NCBI GenBank assembly: GCA_028688235.1
Contig: JAQTYP010000051.1
Coordinates: forward strand, 1 to 12,354
Length of the DNA: 12,354 bases
From: Methylomonas sp.
GTDB taxonomy: Bacteria > Pseudomonadota > Gammaproteobacteria > Methylococcales > Methylomonadaceae
Direction: 5' to 3'
Each line of letters starts with the position of its first letter. Within the stretch, counting starts at the first letter, position 1. Under the pieces are notes generated by a model. That model was not told the DNA's origin. It saw only the letters and a program-made list of their open reading frames with translations, and searched no databases. A program made the position numbers and the translations under genes. This document shows positions 1 to 6,614 of this stretch, one piece after another.

Positions 1-159
1 GAAGCCGTCAGCGACTTCGAAAAACAATATCGCTTGAATTTGACTAATCTTTATAGGCTGTTGGGCGAAGAGCCGCCCGCTTATTTGGCCTTGTCCTTCA
101 CGCAAGGAAGCGGGGCTCCGGCGATGGGCGGTGCGATGCGGCGCGGTAAAGAATTTTAA
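1..159 (+). CDS. C-terminal fragment of an unrecognised protein
   Basis: Frame 1 is open from the first base to a TAA at 157-159 and gives 52 residues, so the gene begins upstream of the window. The visible part has a charged, probably helical stretch (residues 5-25, with the run NLTNLYRLLGEE) and a Gly/Met-rich tail ending in MRRGKEF. I see no diagnostic motif and do not recognise the family. Only 16 bases separate its stop from the malQ ATG, and no terminator hairpin lies between them, so co-transcription with malQ is likely. Reality of the frame is supported by codon use like its neighbours and by the close spacing. Function unknown. Confidence 0.6.
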   Translation, partial: EAVSDFEKQYRLNLTNLYRLLGEEPPAYLALSFTQGSGAPAMGGAMRRGKEF

Positions 160-175
160 TTGATTACGGGGAACT

Positions 176-1654
176 ATGAGTGCTCGCTTAACTAAACGTC
201 GTGCTGGGGTTTTACTACACATTAGTTCTTTGCCAGGGGATGGCGACTGTGGCGATATGGGGCAAGAGGCATTCAATTTCATCAATTTTTTACACGATGT
301 CGGAGCTACGGTGTGGCAAACCCTGCCATTGGGCATGCCGCATGGAGATGGTTCGCCTTACCAGTGTCTGTCCGCACATGCGGGTAATCCGGCGTTTATC
401 AATATCGAATGGTTGTACAAAAAAGGCTGGATAGCCAAGGGAGAGCAGTGTTCCGATTGTCAGCGCGGCGATGTCTTTTGGAAAAACTGCGTGATCAGCA
501 AGGCCTATTATGGTTTTCAGCGGCGGGCCACCAAGGCCGAATTGCAGGATTTCAACGCCTTTTGTCAGACGCACGTTGGCTGGTTGGAGGAGTTTGCCTT
601 ATTTATCGCGCTGCGTAATGTATTCGGGCATAAATCCTGGAATCAATGGCCCGATGCGCTGAAACAGCGGCAACCTCAGGCGTTGAAAGAGTCCAGAGGC
701 TTGTTGAAGGACGTCATCTCGGGTATCAAGTTCGAGCAATATGTGTTCTTCGAACAGTGGCACGAGCTGAAAGCCTATGCGGCCGAAAAAGGCGTGCTAC
801 TGTTCGGCGACATCCCTATCTTCGTGTCTTACGATAGCGCGGATGTTTGGGCCAACCGCGAAGTTTTCAAACTGAATAAGTCCGGGGAAATGGAGGTCGT
901 AGCCGGGGTGCCGCCGGATTATTTTTCCGAATCCGGTCAGCGTTGGGGCAATCCGCATTACGATTGGGATTACTTGCGCAAGACCAATTACGGGTGGTGG
1001 CTGGATCGCATCAAGAGTCAGTATGAAATGTTCGATATACTGCGCATAGACCATTTCCGTGGCCTGGAAGCGGCTTGAGAAATACCTGCCAACGAAGACA
1101 CCGCCGTCAACGGCCGCTGGGTCAAGGCGCCGGGCGATGAGTTGTTGAATGCGATACAGATCGAATTTCCGGGCCTGGCATTGGTGGCCGAGGATTTAGG
1201 GATCATTACCGAGGAGGTCGAGATGTTGCGCGACGATTATGATCTGCCGGGCATGAAAATTCTGCAATTTGCGTTCGACGGGCATCCGGATAACCCTTAT
1301 TTACCGATGAACTTTTCGCATAACTGCGTCGCTTACACCGGTACGCACGATAACGATACGACGCTGGGTTGGTTCGAAAGCCTGAACGATGCGGATAAAC
1401 ATAGGGTTTATGATTATTTGGGCTGGTCCAGCATGCCTATGCCTGACGCCTTGATTCACGCCGCCTTGGGGTCTGCTGCCAATCTGACGGTGATTCCTAT
1501 GCAGGATGTGTTGCGATTGGGGGCGGCTCACCGAATGAATACGCCAGGCACCACGCAGGGAAATTGGCGCTGGCGTTTCGATTGGTCTCAATTGAGCGAA
1601 GAAAATGCCGGACGTTTTGCCCACTTCATCGCTATATTTGGCCGACGCGCATAA
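176..1654 (+). pseudogene. malQ: 4-alpha-glucanotransferase (amylomaltase, MalQ) interrupted by one in-frame TGA
   Basis: MalQ is a cytoplasmic GH77 enzyme that transfers alpha-1,4-glucan segments between maltooligosaccharides in glycogen/maltodextrin metabolism. The ATG at 176 follows a GGGGAA ribosome site. The N-terminus has the family hallmark RAGVLLHISSLPG. Family landmarks appear in order: GDIPIFV, PPDYFSESGQRWGNP, RIDHFRG (nucleophile Asp about residue 292), VAEDLG (acid/base Glu about 339) and GTHDND (Asp about 392). The reading frame runs 493 codons from 176 to TAA at 1652-1654, the normal family length, and is broken only by TGA at 1076-1078. The context is EAA-stop-EIPANE, where relatives have Trp before EIPA, so a single TGG to TGA change explains it. 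The 300-residue truncated product would lack the acid/base Glu and third catalytic Asp. The rest has no convincing restart: the first in-frame ATG is at 1223, beyond the Glu. Either a recent null mutation or a sequence error. Its 3' end overlaps the annotated xoxJ frame by 23 bases. Confidence 0.9.
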
Positions 1655-2531
1655 AGTCCGATGACGAACTAGTCATCGTCATCCTTTTTGGACGGTTCAG
1701 CCGCGGAATAGGCAGCAGGGGAATCTGATAACTGCCTATGATGGCTTGAATTTCCTGCAAATTTCGCTCTATCAGTTCATCGAGTTGTTTTTTCCGGGCA
1801 TCATCCCCCTGGCGTACGCCCATCGCGATGGAAAAGTCGAACTTCATGCCAGGAGACGACTGCATCGGTATTGCGATATAGCTACCTGCTGGGCTTTGCG
1901 ATTGGATGAAGCCCGCCATCGGCCCCCAGAGTATCACCATGTCGATGGCGCCCTTGCGCAGATCATCGTCGATTTGCATCGCGACATTATGTTCGCCGTC
2001 CCCGGTCATCGTCTGATAGGGAACGCCTTGTTCCAGTAGGCCGTTTTTCTGCAGCCACGTGGTACCCGGGCCCCGGTCGAACATTGCTATTTTTAGTTTT
2101 TCCTGTCTTGCCGGCGGTAGCTGGGTTAATTGGGTGGCATCGCTGATATCATCCCAGCCTCGGTTTCTGGCAATCAGCAAAACATAGGTCGAATGGAAGT
2201 AAGGCTTGGTCGTTTCCGTCAGGTCATAGCCGGCCGGAACGCCCATGACCACATCGCATTTGAAACCCTTGCCGTCTTCGTTCTCCGCCTTCAAGGTATT
2301 TCGGATGAAGCCTATGCGCTCCGGAAGCCAGGTATATTCCAGTTCCTGACCTAATTGCCCCGCGAATAAAGCGGCGATTTTATTTTCGTATCCAGTCAGT
2401 TCCTTGGTGGAGTAGGGAGGATTGACAGGGTCTTCGCAGACTCTGAATTTATCTTCGGCGTAAGCGTTCAGATTCGATGCGGCCAAGCCTGTCATGAACA
2501 GGACTTTAGAAACTGTCAGGGATGTTTTCAT
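1632..2531 (-). CDS. xoxJ: XoxJ/MxaJ-like periplasmic solute-binding protein of the methanol dehydrogenase system
   Basis: This is a periplasmic binding protein-fold (SBP family 3-like) partner gene of xoxF. In this family the protein is thought to help activate or assemble the PQQ dehydrogenase rather than import a solute. The start at 2531 is chosen because AAAGGAA lies just upstream and the next residues form a Sec signal peptide (MKTSLTV..., cleavage predicted after A-Y-A at residue 25). An in-frame ATG at 2585 lies inside a terminator and would bury the signal. Recognisable stretches are RVCEDPVNPPYS, GYENKIAALFA, CDVVMGVP and FDRGPGTTWLQ. It is 299 residues long. The C-terminus is odd: after IPLLPIP the frame gives a basic, Ser-rich tail that runs into malQ. 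One extra base near 1701-1706 would give PIPAAEPSKKDDDD and a TAG at 1669-1671, which looks more natural and removes the overlap. Identity is sure from xoxF linkage and motifs; the exact end is not. Confidence 0.87.
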   Translation of the reverse strand: MKTSLTVSKVLFMTGLAASNLNAYAEDKFRVCEDPVNPPYSTKELTGYENKIAALFAGQLGQELEYTWLPERIGFIRNTLKAENEDGKGFKCDVVMGVPAGYDLTETTKPYFHSTYVLLIARNRGWDDISDATQLTQLPPARQEKLKIAMFDRGPGTTWLQKNGLLEQGVPYQTMTGDGEHNVAMQIDDDLRKGAIDMVILWGPMAGFIQSQSPAGSYIAIPMQSSPGMKFDFSIAMGVRQGDDARKKQLDELIERNLQEIQAIIGSYQIPLLPIPRLNRPKRMTMTSSSSDFMRVGQI

Positions 2532-2556
2532 TGCAGATTCCTTTACTTTGGTACAT

Positions 2557-2588
2557 AAAAAAGCCTTGGCCGATTGCTCGGCCAAGGC
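2557..2588 (-). terminator. Rho-independent terminator between xoxF and xoxJ
   Basis: On the minus strand there is a perfect 11-bp stem (GCCTTGGCCGA at 2563-2573 against TCGGCCAAGGC at 2578-2588) with a 4-base loop. It is followed by six T residues (plus-strand A 2557-2562). It lies 32 bases after the xoxF stop and 25 bases before the chosen xoxJ start. Placed inside the operon, it should cut most xoxF transcripts while a fraction reads into xoxJ, giving far more dehydrogenase than XoxJ. Confidence 0.85.
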
Positions 2589-2620
2589 CTGTCCGACGTT
2601 AATCCAACGGAAGCTGGATA

Positions 2621-4471
2621 TTAGTCCGGCAGAGCGAATACAGTCAGTGTACCACCCAACTTGGTGTAAGAGTTCAAGCTTCTGTATGCACCTACAGCGC
2701 CCAAACCTTCGGTGTTGGAAGAGGAGTCACCCGTGTCCAGGCCGGCGGCGATACCAATGCCCGCCCAGCCACCGATACCCGACAGAACGCCGACGTATTG
2801 TTTGCCTTCGAATTCCCAGGTGTTGACGTTGCCGATGATGCCTGATGGGGTTTTGAATTTGTACAATTCTTTACCGGTTTTAGCATCGACGGCTTTCAGA
2901 TAACCTTCCAGAGTGCCGTAGAAAACGACGCCGCCGGCGGTAGCCACTGAACCCGACCATACAGAGAATTGTTCTTTGTTGGACCAAGCGATTTTGCCGG
3001 TTTTGGCGTCCCAAGCGGTAAATTGGCCCAGGTTGGTGCTGCCATCTTTTTTGCCGGTGATGACGTCGGCGCCAGCTGGCATCATGTTCAGAGTCGCACC
3101 GACATAGGGTTGACCTGCGGTGTAGCTAACTTCGAACGGTTCGTACTCCATGCACAAGTGGTTGCCTGAGATATAGAACAGGCCGGTTTGTGGAGAGTAG
3201 GAAACAGGTTGTTGGTTTTTGGCTCCCAACGCAGCAGGGCAAGTGCCTACGGTGTTGACGTCTTCGCCGTTGTGTTCGGTAGAGAATTCAGGCACGACTT
3301 GTGGGCGGCCGGATTTCATGTCGACATGGGTCAGCCAGTTGACGGATTTGTCGAAAGTTTCTGCTACCAACAGTTCGCCTGTTTCGCGGTCCAGGGTGTA
3401 GCCTACGCCGTTACGGTCGAAATGCACGATGGTTTTATGCATTTTGCCTTTAACTTCTTGGTCGACCAGAACGGTTTCGTTGATGCCGTCGTAGTCCCAT
3501 TCGTCGTGTGGAGTCATTTGGTAAACCCATTTGACTTCACCGGTGTCGGCGTCACGCGCCCACAAAGACATGGACCATTTGTTGTCGCCTGGACGTTGTA
3601 CCGGGTTCCAGGTAGAAGGGTTACCTGAACCGTAATAGACCAGGTTCAGTTTGGGATCGTAGGAGTACCAGCCCCAAGTGGTGCCGCCGCCGATTTTCCA
3701 TTGGTCGCCTTTCCAGGTAGCCAAGCTGGACTCGGGACCCAGCGGAGTGACTTTGCCGTCTTGCCAGGTGGTGGATTTGCCCGGTTTGATCAGGGTGTCT
3801 TTGTCAGGGCCCATGCTGTAGCCTTTCCACGCCAATTGGCCGGTACGGGTGTCGTAAGCCGCCAGGAAGCCGCGCACACCGAATTCGCCGCCGGAAATAC
3901 CGGTGATGACTTTGTCTTTAACGACGATAGGCGCGTTGGTGTTGGTCATGCCCAGTTTCGGGTCGCCGTTTTGCACGCTCCACACGCGTTTACCGGTTTT
4001 GGCGTCCAAAGCGGTCAGAACGGTATCGGATTGTTGCAGGAAGATTTTGCCGTCGCCGTAAGCCAGGCCGCGGTTAACGGTATCGCAGCACATTACAGGG
4101 ATGGTGACATCAGCATCCATAGTCGGGGTGAATTCCCAGATCACGGATTGGGTTTTTTGGTCGATCGCGTATACGGTGTTAGGGAAAGGAGTGTGAACAT
4201 ACAGCACGCCGTTCACAACCAAGGGGCCGCCCTCGTGACCACGCAGAACGCCGGTAGAGAAAGACCAGGCTGGTTGCAGATTTTTTACGTTTTGAGTGTT
4301 GATTTGAGACAGTTTGCTATAGCGAGTACCGGCATAATCACCACCCCAGCTTGCCCAGTTGGCGGGGTTTTGAGTCAGTTTTTCAATATCGCTATTAGCA
4401 GTGGTCACTGCAGGTGTAGCCAGAATAGTTGCTATCGTTGAAGCAAGCAGCCAGTTTTTTACAGGCTTCAT
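2621..4471 (-). CDS. xoxF: Lanthanide-dependent PQQ methanol dehydrogenase XoxF
   Basis: This is a periplasmic quinoprotein that oxidises methanol and passes electrons to a c-type cytochrome. It has 616 residues and starts at 4471 behind a good GGGAGGAAA site. The signal peptide is residues 1-25 (cleavage after TTA). The eight-bladed propeller PQQ_ADH signatures run through the protein (NPANWASWGGDYAGTRYS near 35, WDAKTGKIAW near 487, LKAVDAKTGKELYKF near 525). Key residues visible: HEGGP (Glu80, PQQ), the vicinal disulfide C128-C129, metal ligands E196 (GGEFG) and N284 (GSGNPSTWN), catalytic D326 and the extra D328 in HDEWDYDG. The D-Y-D pair is the XoxF hallmark; calcium MxaF enzymes have Ala at the second position. 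R353 (FDRNG) is also kept. The family is clear; clade XoxF5 is likely but not proven. No xoxG cytochrome gene follows in this window. A palindrome and inverted repeats upstream suggest regulation. Confidence 0.97.
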   Translation of the reverse strand: MKPVKNWLLASTIATILATPAVTTANSDIEKLTQNPANWASWGGDYAGTRYSKLSQINTQNVKNLQPAWSFSTGVLRGHEGGPLVVNGVLYVHTPFPNTVYAIDQKTQSVIWEFTPTMDADVTIPVMCCDTVNRGLAYGDGKIFLQQSDTVLTALDAKTGKRVWSVQNGDPKLGMTNTNAPIVVKDKVITGISGGEFGVRGFLAAYDTRTGQLAWKGYSMGPDKDTLIKPGKSTTWQDGKVTPLGPESSLATWKGDQWKIGGGTTWGWYSYDPKLNLVYYGSGNPSTWNPVQRPGDNKWSMSLWARDADTGEVKWVYQMTPHDEWDYDGINETVLVDQEVKGKMHKTIVHFDRNGVGYTLDRETGELLVAETFDKSVNWLTHVDMKSGRPQVVPEFSTEHNGEDVNTVGTCPAALGAKNQQPVSYSPQTGLFYISGNHLCMEYEPFEVSYTAGQPYVGATLNMMPAGADVITGKKDGSTNLGQFTAWDAKTGKIAWSNKEQFSVWSGSVATAGGVVFYGTLEGYLKAVDAKTGKELYKFKTPSGIIGNVNTWEFEGKQYVGVLSGIGGWAGIGIAAGLDTGDSSSNTEGLGAVGAYRSLNSYTKLGGTLTVFALPD

Positions 4472-4521
4472 ATGTTTCCTCCCGGTAATCTGCTAAAAAG
4501 TCAGAGTACGTTTTTTGTTTG

Positions 4522-4543
4522 TTAAGACTAATATTAGTGTTAA
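4522..4543. promoter_or_regulatory. 22-bp near-perfect palindrome, candidate operator of xoxF
   Basis: The core ACTAATATTAGT (4527-4538) is a perfect 12-bp palindrome. With flanking TTAA on each side, the half-sites TTAAGACTAAT and the reverse complement of ATTAGTGTTAA match at 10 of 11 positions. Its inner edge is 51 bases upstream of the xoxF ATG. The size and symmetry fit a dimeric regulator site, but the regulator is unknown. Confidence 0.45.
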
Positions 4544-4830
4544 AGCTCTTAAGTTTGGATGACCACCTTGGCGCTTCATCGGTGGATGAAGGCGGCGTTG
4601 GGTAGCCAAACCAGCGGCTTAAATTGAAGGATTTTTTCCTAAAAGTCAACCCGAAAAAGTCTGTGCCAAGCGGGGTTTGGCAATAAGTTCAAGCCTGATA
4701 AGTGTTTACCAAAGCGTTGTTTAAATCATTTTTGTCGTGTTTGCTGCATGAATGATGAGCCGAGGGTCGGGTAACTGGAACGCATTGGCAAACTTAAACC
4801 CAAAAGCGCGAGCCTGGATGAAGCCTAGCG

Positions 4831-4859
4831 TTAATGTTTTCAGCAATCGGTGTTACACT
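4831..4859 (+). promoter_or_regulatory. Possible extended -10 promoter for the gcvR-bcp unit
   Basis: TGTTACACT at 4851-4859 is an extended -10 (TG-N-TACACT), with a weak -35 match (TTAATG, 4831-4836) 17 bases upstream. Transcription would begin near 4866, which favours the ATG at 4873 or 4888 over the ATG at 4834 as translation start. Confidence 0.35.
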
Positions 4860-4872
4860 TGCGGCCAAAACG

Positions 4873-5418
4873 ATGGGGCCTCTTCTTATGCAGCTTGCGA
4901 TTACAGTTTTGGGAAACAAAACGGATGGGTTTATTGCCGAACTGCTGTCGGCTATCAGTGACTGTCACTGTAGCATTCTGGAGTTCTGTACTTCTAGTCT
5001 GACTGAAATTACCTCGGCTTATATCCTGGTCGACGGCAATTGGAATCATGTCGCTAAATTGGAGGGTTTGGTAGAGAGCCTGGGCGCTCGATTTCAAATT
5101 CAGGTGAGTCTATTGCGGCCTCCCAAGTCTGCCGTCGCGACGCTACCCGAAGGGGTACCTTATACCTTGGAAACGATCTCGATGGAGAAAAAAGACCTGC
5201 TGTTCGACGTGATGTCTTTTTTGCTTGATCGCGGTATCGTCATCGACGAAATCGAAGCGAGTCTGCACCCTGCGGCGCTGTTCAGTCATAAGATTTTTTC
5301 GACGCGATTTACCTTGTTGGTGCCGCCCGATGTGCGCATTTTGTCGCTACGCGAGGAGTTTTTGGACTTCTGCGACAATTCGAATATCGATGCCATACTT
5401 GAACCCATTAAACGTTAA
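4873..5418 (+). CDS. gcvR: GcvR-like ACT-domain regulatory protein
   Basis: This resembles glycine cleavage system repressor GcvR: a cytoplasmic protein of two ACT domains, with no DNA-binding domain of its own, that in E. coli modulates GcvA. The first ACT domain covers about residues 6-75 (LAITVLGNKTDGFIAELLSAI, then a beta strand with AYILVDGNWNHV). The second, more divergent one follows YTLETISMEKKDLLFDVMSFL and contains FTLLVPPDV. The neighbour supports the call: a bcp gene starts 4 bases after the stop, and gcvR-bcp is a conserved order in gammaproteobacteria. The start is uncertain. ATG at 4834, 4873 and 4888 are all in frame and none has a strong ribosome site; 4873 fits the promoter and the domain edge. 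The gcv operon and GcvA are not in the window, so the exact target is inferred. Confidence 0.75.
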   Translation: MGPLLMQLAITVLGNKTDGFIAELLSAISDCHCSILEFCTSSLTEITSAYILVDGNWNHVAKLEGLVESLGARFQIQVSLLRPPKSAVATLPEGVPYTLETISMEKKDLLFDVMSFLLDRGIVIDEIEASLHPAALFSHKIFSTRFTLLVPPDVRILSLREEFLDFCDNSNIDAILEPIKR

Positions 5419-5422
5419 AAAC

Positions 5423-5890
5423 ATGACTACCGTAACTCTTGGGGCTGTCGTTCCCGATTTTCAATTGCCGGCCACCGGCGAAAAAACGCTGGCGCTTGCC
5501 GACTTTAGGGGTAAAAAACTCGTTCTGTATTTTTACCCCAAGGACAATACGCCGGGTTGCACCCAGGAAGGCCAGGCCTTTCGCGACAATATTCAGCAGT
5601 TCGAAACGCTTAATGCCGCTATTTTGGGTATTTCCCGCGATAGCGTCAAAATGCACGAAGGGTTTAAATGTAAACAGAGTTTTCCTTTCGATTTGCTGTC
5701 GGATCAGGATGAACAGCTTTGCCAATTGTTCGACGTGATCAAGATGAAAAACATGTACGGCAAGCAGGTGCGGGGCATAGAACGCAGCACGTTTTTAATC
5801 GACGAAAACGGCGTGTTGGTTCACGAATGGCGCAAAGTGAAGGTCAAGAACCACGTAGAAGAAGTCTTGCAAGTCTTGCAGCGGTTATAG
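5423..5890 (+). CDS. bcp: PrxQ/Bcp-type thiol peroxidase (first copy)
   Basis: This is a cytoplasmic peroxiredoxin of the PrxQ (bacterioferritin comigratory protein) family that reduces hydrogen and organic peroxides. It has 155 residues. The peroxidatic Cys is C46 in YFYPKDNTPGCTQE, with the supporting Arg at R121 (GIERSTFLID). The E. coli-type resolving Cys five residues later is absent (Gln51). C83, in EGFKCKQSF, sits about where the alpha-3 resolving Cys of Xylella PrxQ lies, so an intramolecular C46-C83 disulfide is likely. The open frame continues upstream inside gcvR, but the family N-terminus and the 4-base gap to the gcvR stop fix the ATG at 5423. It is probably translated as the second gene of the gcvR unit. 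Its stop is 9 bases from the convergent ychJ stop. Confidence 0.93.
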   Translation: MTTVTLGAVVPDFQLPATGEKTLALADFRGKKLVLYFYPKDNTPGCTQEGQAFRDNIQQFETLNAAILGISRDSVKMHEGFKCKQSFPFDLLSDQDEQLCQLFDVIKMKNMYGKQVRGIERSTFLIDENGVLVHEWRKVKVKNHVEEVLQVLQRL

Positions 5891-5899
5891 ACAGTGTGT

Positions 5900-6394
5900 T
5901 CAGCGTCCGCAGCAACGTTTGAATTTTTTGCCGCTTCCACAACTGCATAAGGCATTGCGGCCGGCGTTCGCATCTACTGTGACCTTGCCGGCGGCCTTGA
6001 TGGTGCCGTCCAAATATTGCCAGCGCCCACCGCTTTTTACGAAGCGGCTGATTTCGTGCATGAAATAATCCTCGCCATCCAGGTTGTAAAAGGCTTTGAA
6101 TTCGACGATGCCTTTGTTGTCTTTGGTGGAGCCTTTTTTGCAGTCGACGATTTGCAGCTTTTGCCATACCGCCGTTTCCCGGGAAAAGTCTATGTTTGCA
6201 GGACGTTTGCCGGCGTCCCAACTGGTCAGCAGATAATCGACATCGCGCCGGGCATAGGCGCTAAAGCGCGAACGCATCAATTGTTCGGCTGTGCCGGGAA
6301 GTGATTCACCGCGATGATAAAGCCCGCAGCAAGCGGAATAGGCCATGCCTGAACCGCACAAGCAAGTTTCGAAGTCGGTTGTCGTTGTGTTCAT
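5900..6394 (-). CDS. ychJ: YchJ family protein with SEC-C zinc motifs at both ends
   Basis: A 164-residue YchJ/UPF0225-type protein. The N-terminus has CLCGSGMAYSACCG (Cys 11, 13, 22, 23) and the C-terminus ends with CSCGSGKKFKRCCGR (Cys 150, 152, 161, 162), both matching the SEC-C zinc-binding pattern found also at the end of SecA. Between them is the NTF2-like YchJ core (AEQLMRSRFSAYARRDVDYLLTSW; then VEFKAFYNLDG, FMHEISRFVKSGGRWQYLDG). The molecular role of the family is not established; SEC-C motifs suggest protein or ribosome contact. The gene ends with TGA, showing that TGA is a stop codon in this genome. It is convergent with bcp and has no clear terminator between. Confidence 0.93.
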   Translation of the reverse strand: MNTTTTDFETCLCGSGMAYSACCGLYHRGESLPGTAEQLMRSRFSAYARRDVDYLLTSWDAGKRPANIDFSRETAVWQKLQIVDCKKGSTKDNKGIVEFKAFYNLDGEDYFMHEISRFVKSGGRWQYLDGTIKAAGKVTVDANAGRNALCSCGSGKKFKRCCGR

Positions 6395-6614
6395 AGTCGC
6401 CCATTCTACTGAATTTCTGTCGTTAGACGCGAATCTGGCAAAATCATTTTGTCCGCGAAATGCACGAACATTTTCGAATGGCGGCCAACTTCGGCTCGCT
6501 ACCCAAATGGTGAGCGGAAAACCACTGCAACAGACATTTAATGCGTGCGTATTGCGTTTTTCGTGGTTAGACTGCAGTTATTGGACTCAATAGTATCGAT
6601 GTTACGGGGGGAGT

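Larger units (their letters stand above)
4472..4872. promoter_or_regulatory. Divergent intergenic region between xoxF and the gcvR-like gene
   Basis: This stretch holds no convincing gene; short frames here overlap xoxF or are incidental. For the minus (xoxF) direction it contains TTGACT (4649-4644) as a possible -35 with only a poor -10, flanked by inverted octamers GCCAAACC (4605-4612) and GGTTTGGC (4674-4681). It also holds a perfect 7-bp hairpin CTTCATC-GGTG-GATGAAG (4574-4591) and the palindrome listed separately. For the plus direction an extended -10 lies near 4854. I cannot fix the xoxF start of transcription. Confidence 0.5.

Noticed and set aside
1076..1078. TGA as selenocysteine or as genome-wide Trp
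   Set aside because: The position is not a redox site in GH77 enzymes, and TGA terminates ychJ properly in the same window.
1142..1654. The second half of malQ as an independent gene starting at TTG 1142
   Set aside because: It is in the same frame as the first half and simply continues MalQ after the TGA. There is no ribosome site, and the first ATG (1223) is past the catalytic Glu.
3701..4441. A long plus-strand open frame of 246 codons
   Set aside because: It lies wholly antisense to xoxF, whose motifs and signal peptide are certain. It is a codon-bias shadow without recognisable domains.
4395..4649. An 84-codon minus-strand frame covering the xoxF start
   Set aside because: It overlaps the xoxF coding start in another frame and has no family pattern; the stretch is better read as xoxF leader DNA.
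5225..5422. Extended N-terminus of the first peroxiredoxin
   Set aside because: The extra 66 residues are the gcvR gene read in another frame; the peroxiredoxin fold starts at ATG 5423.
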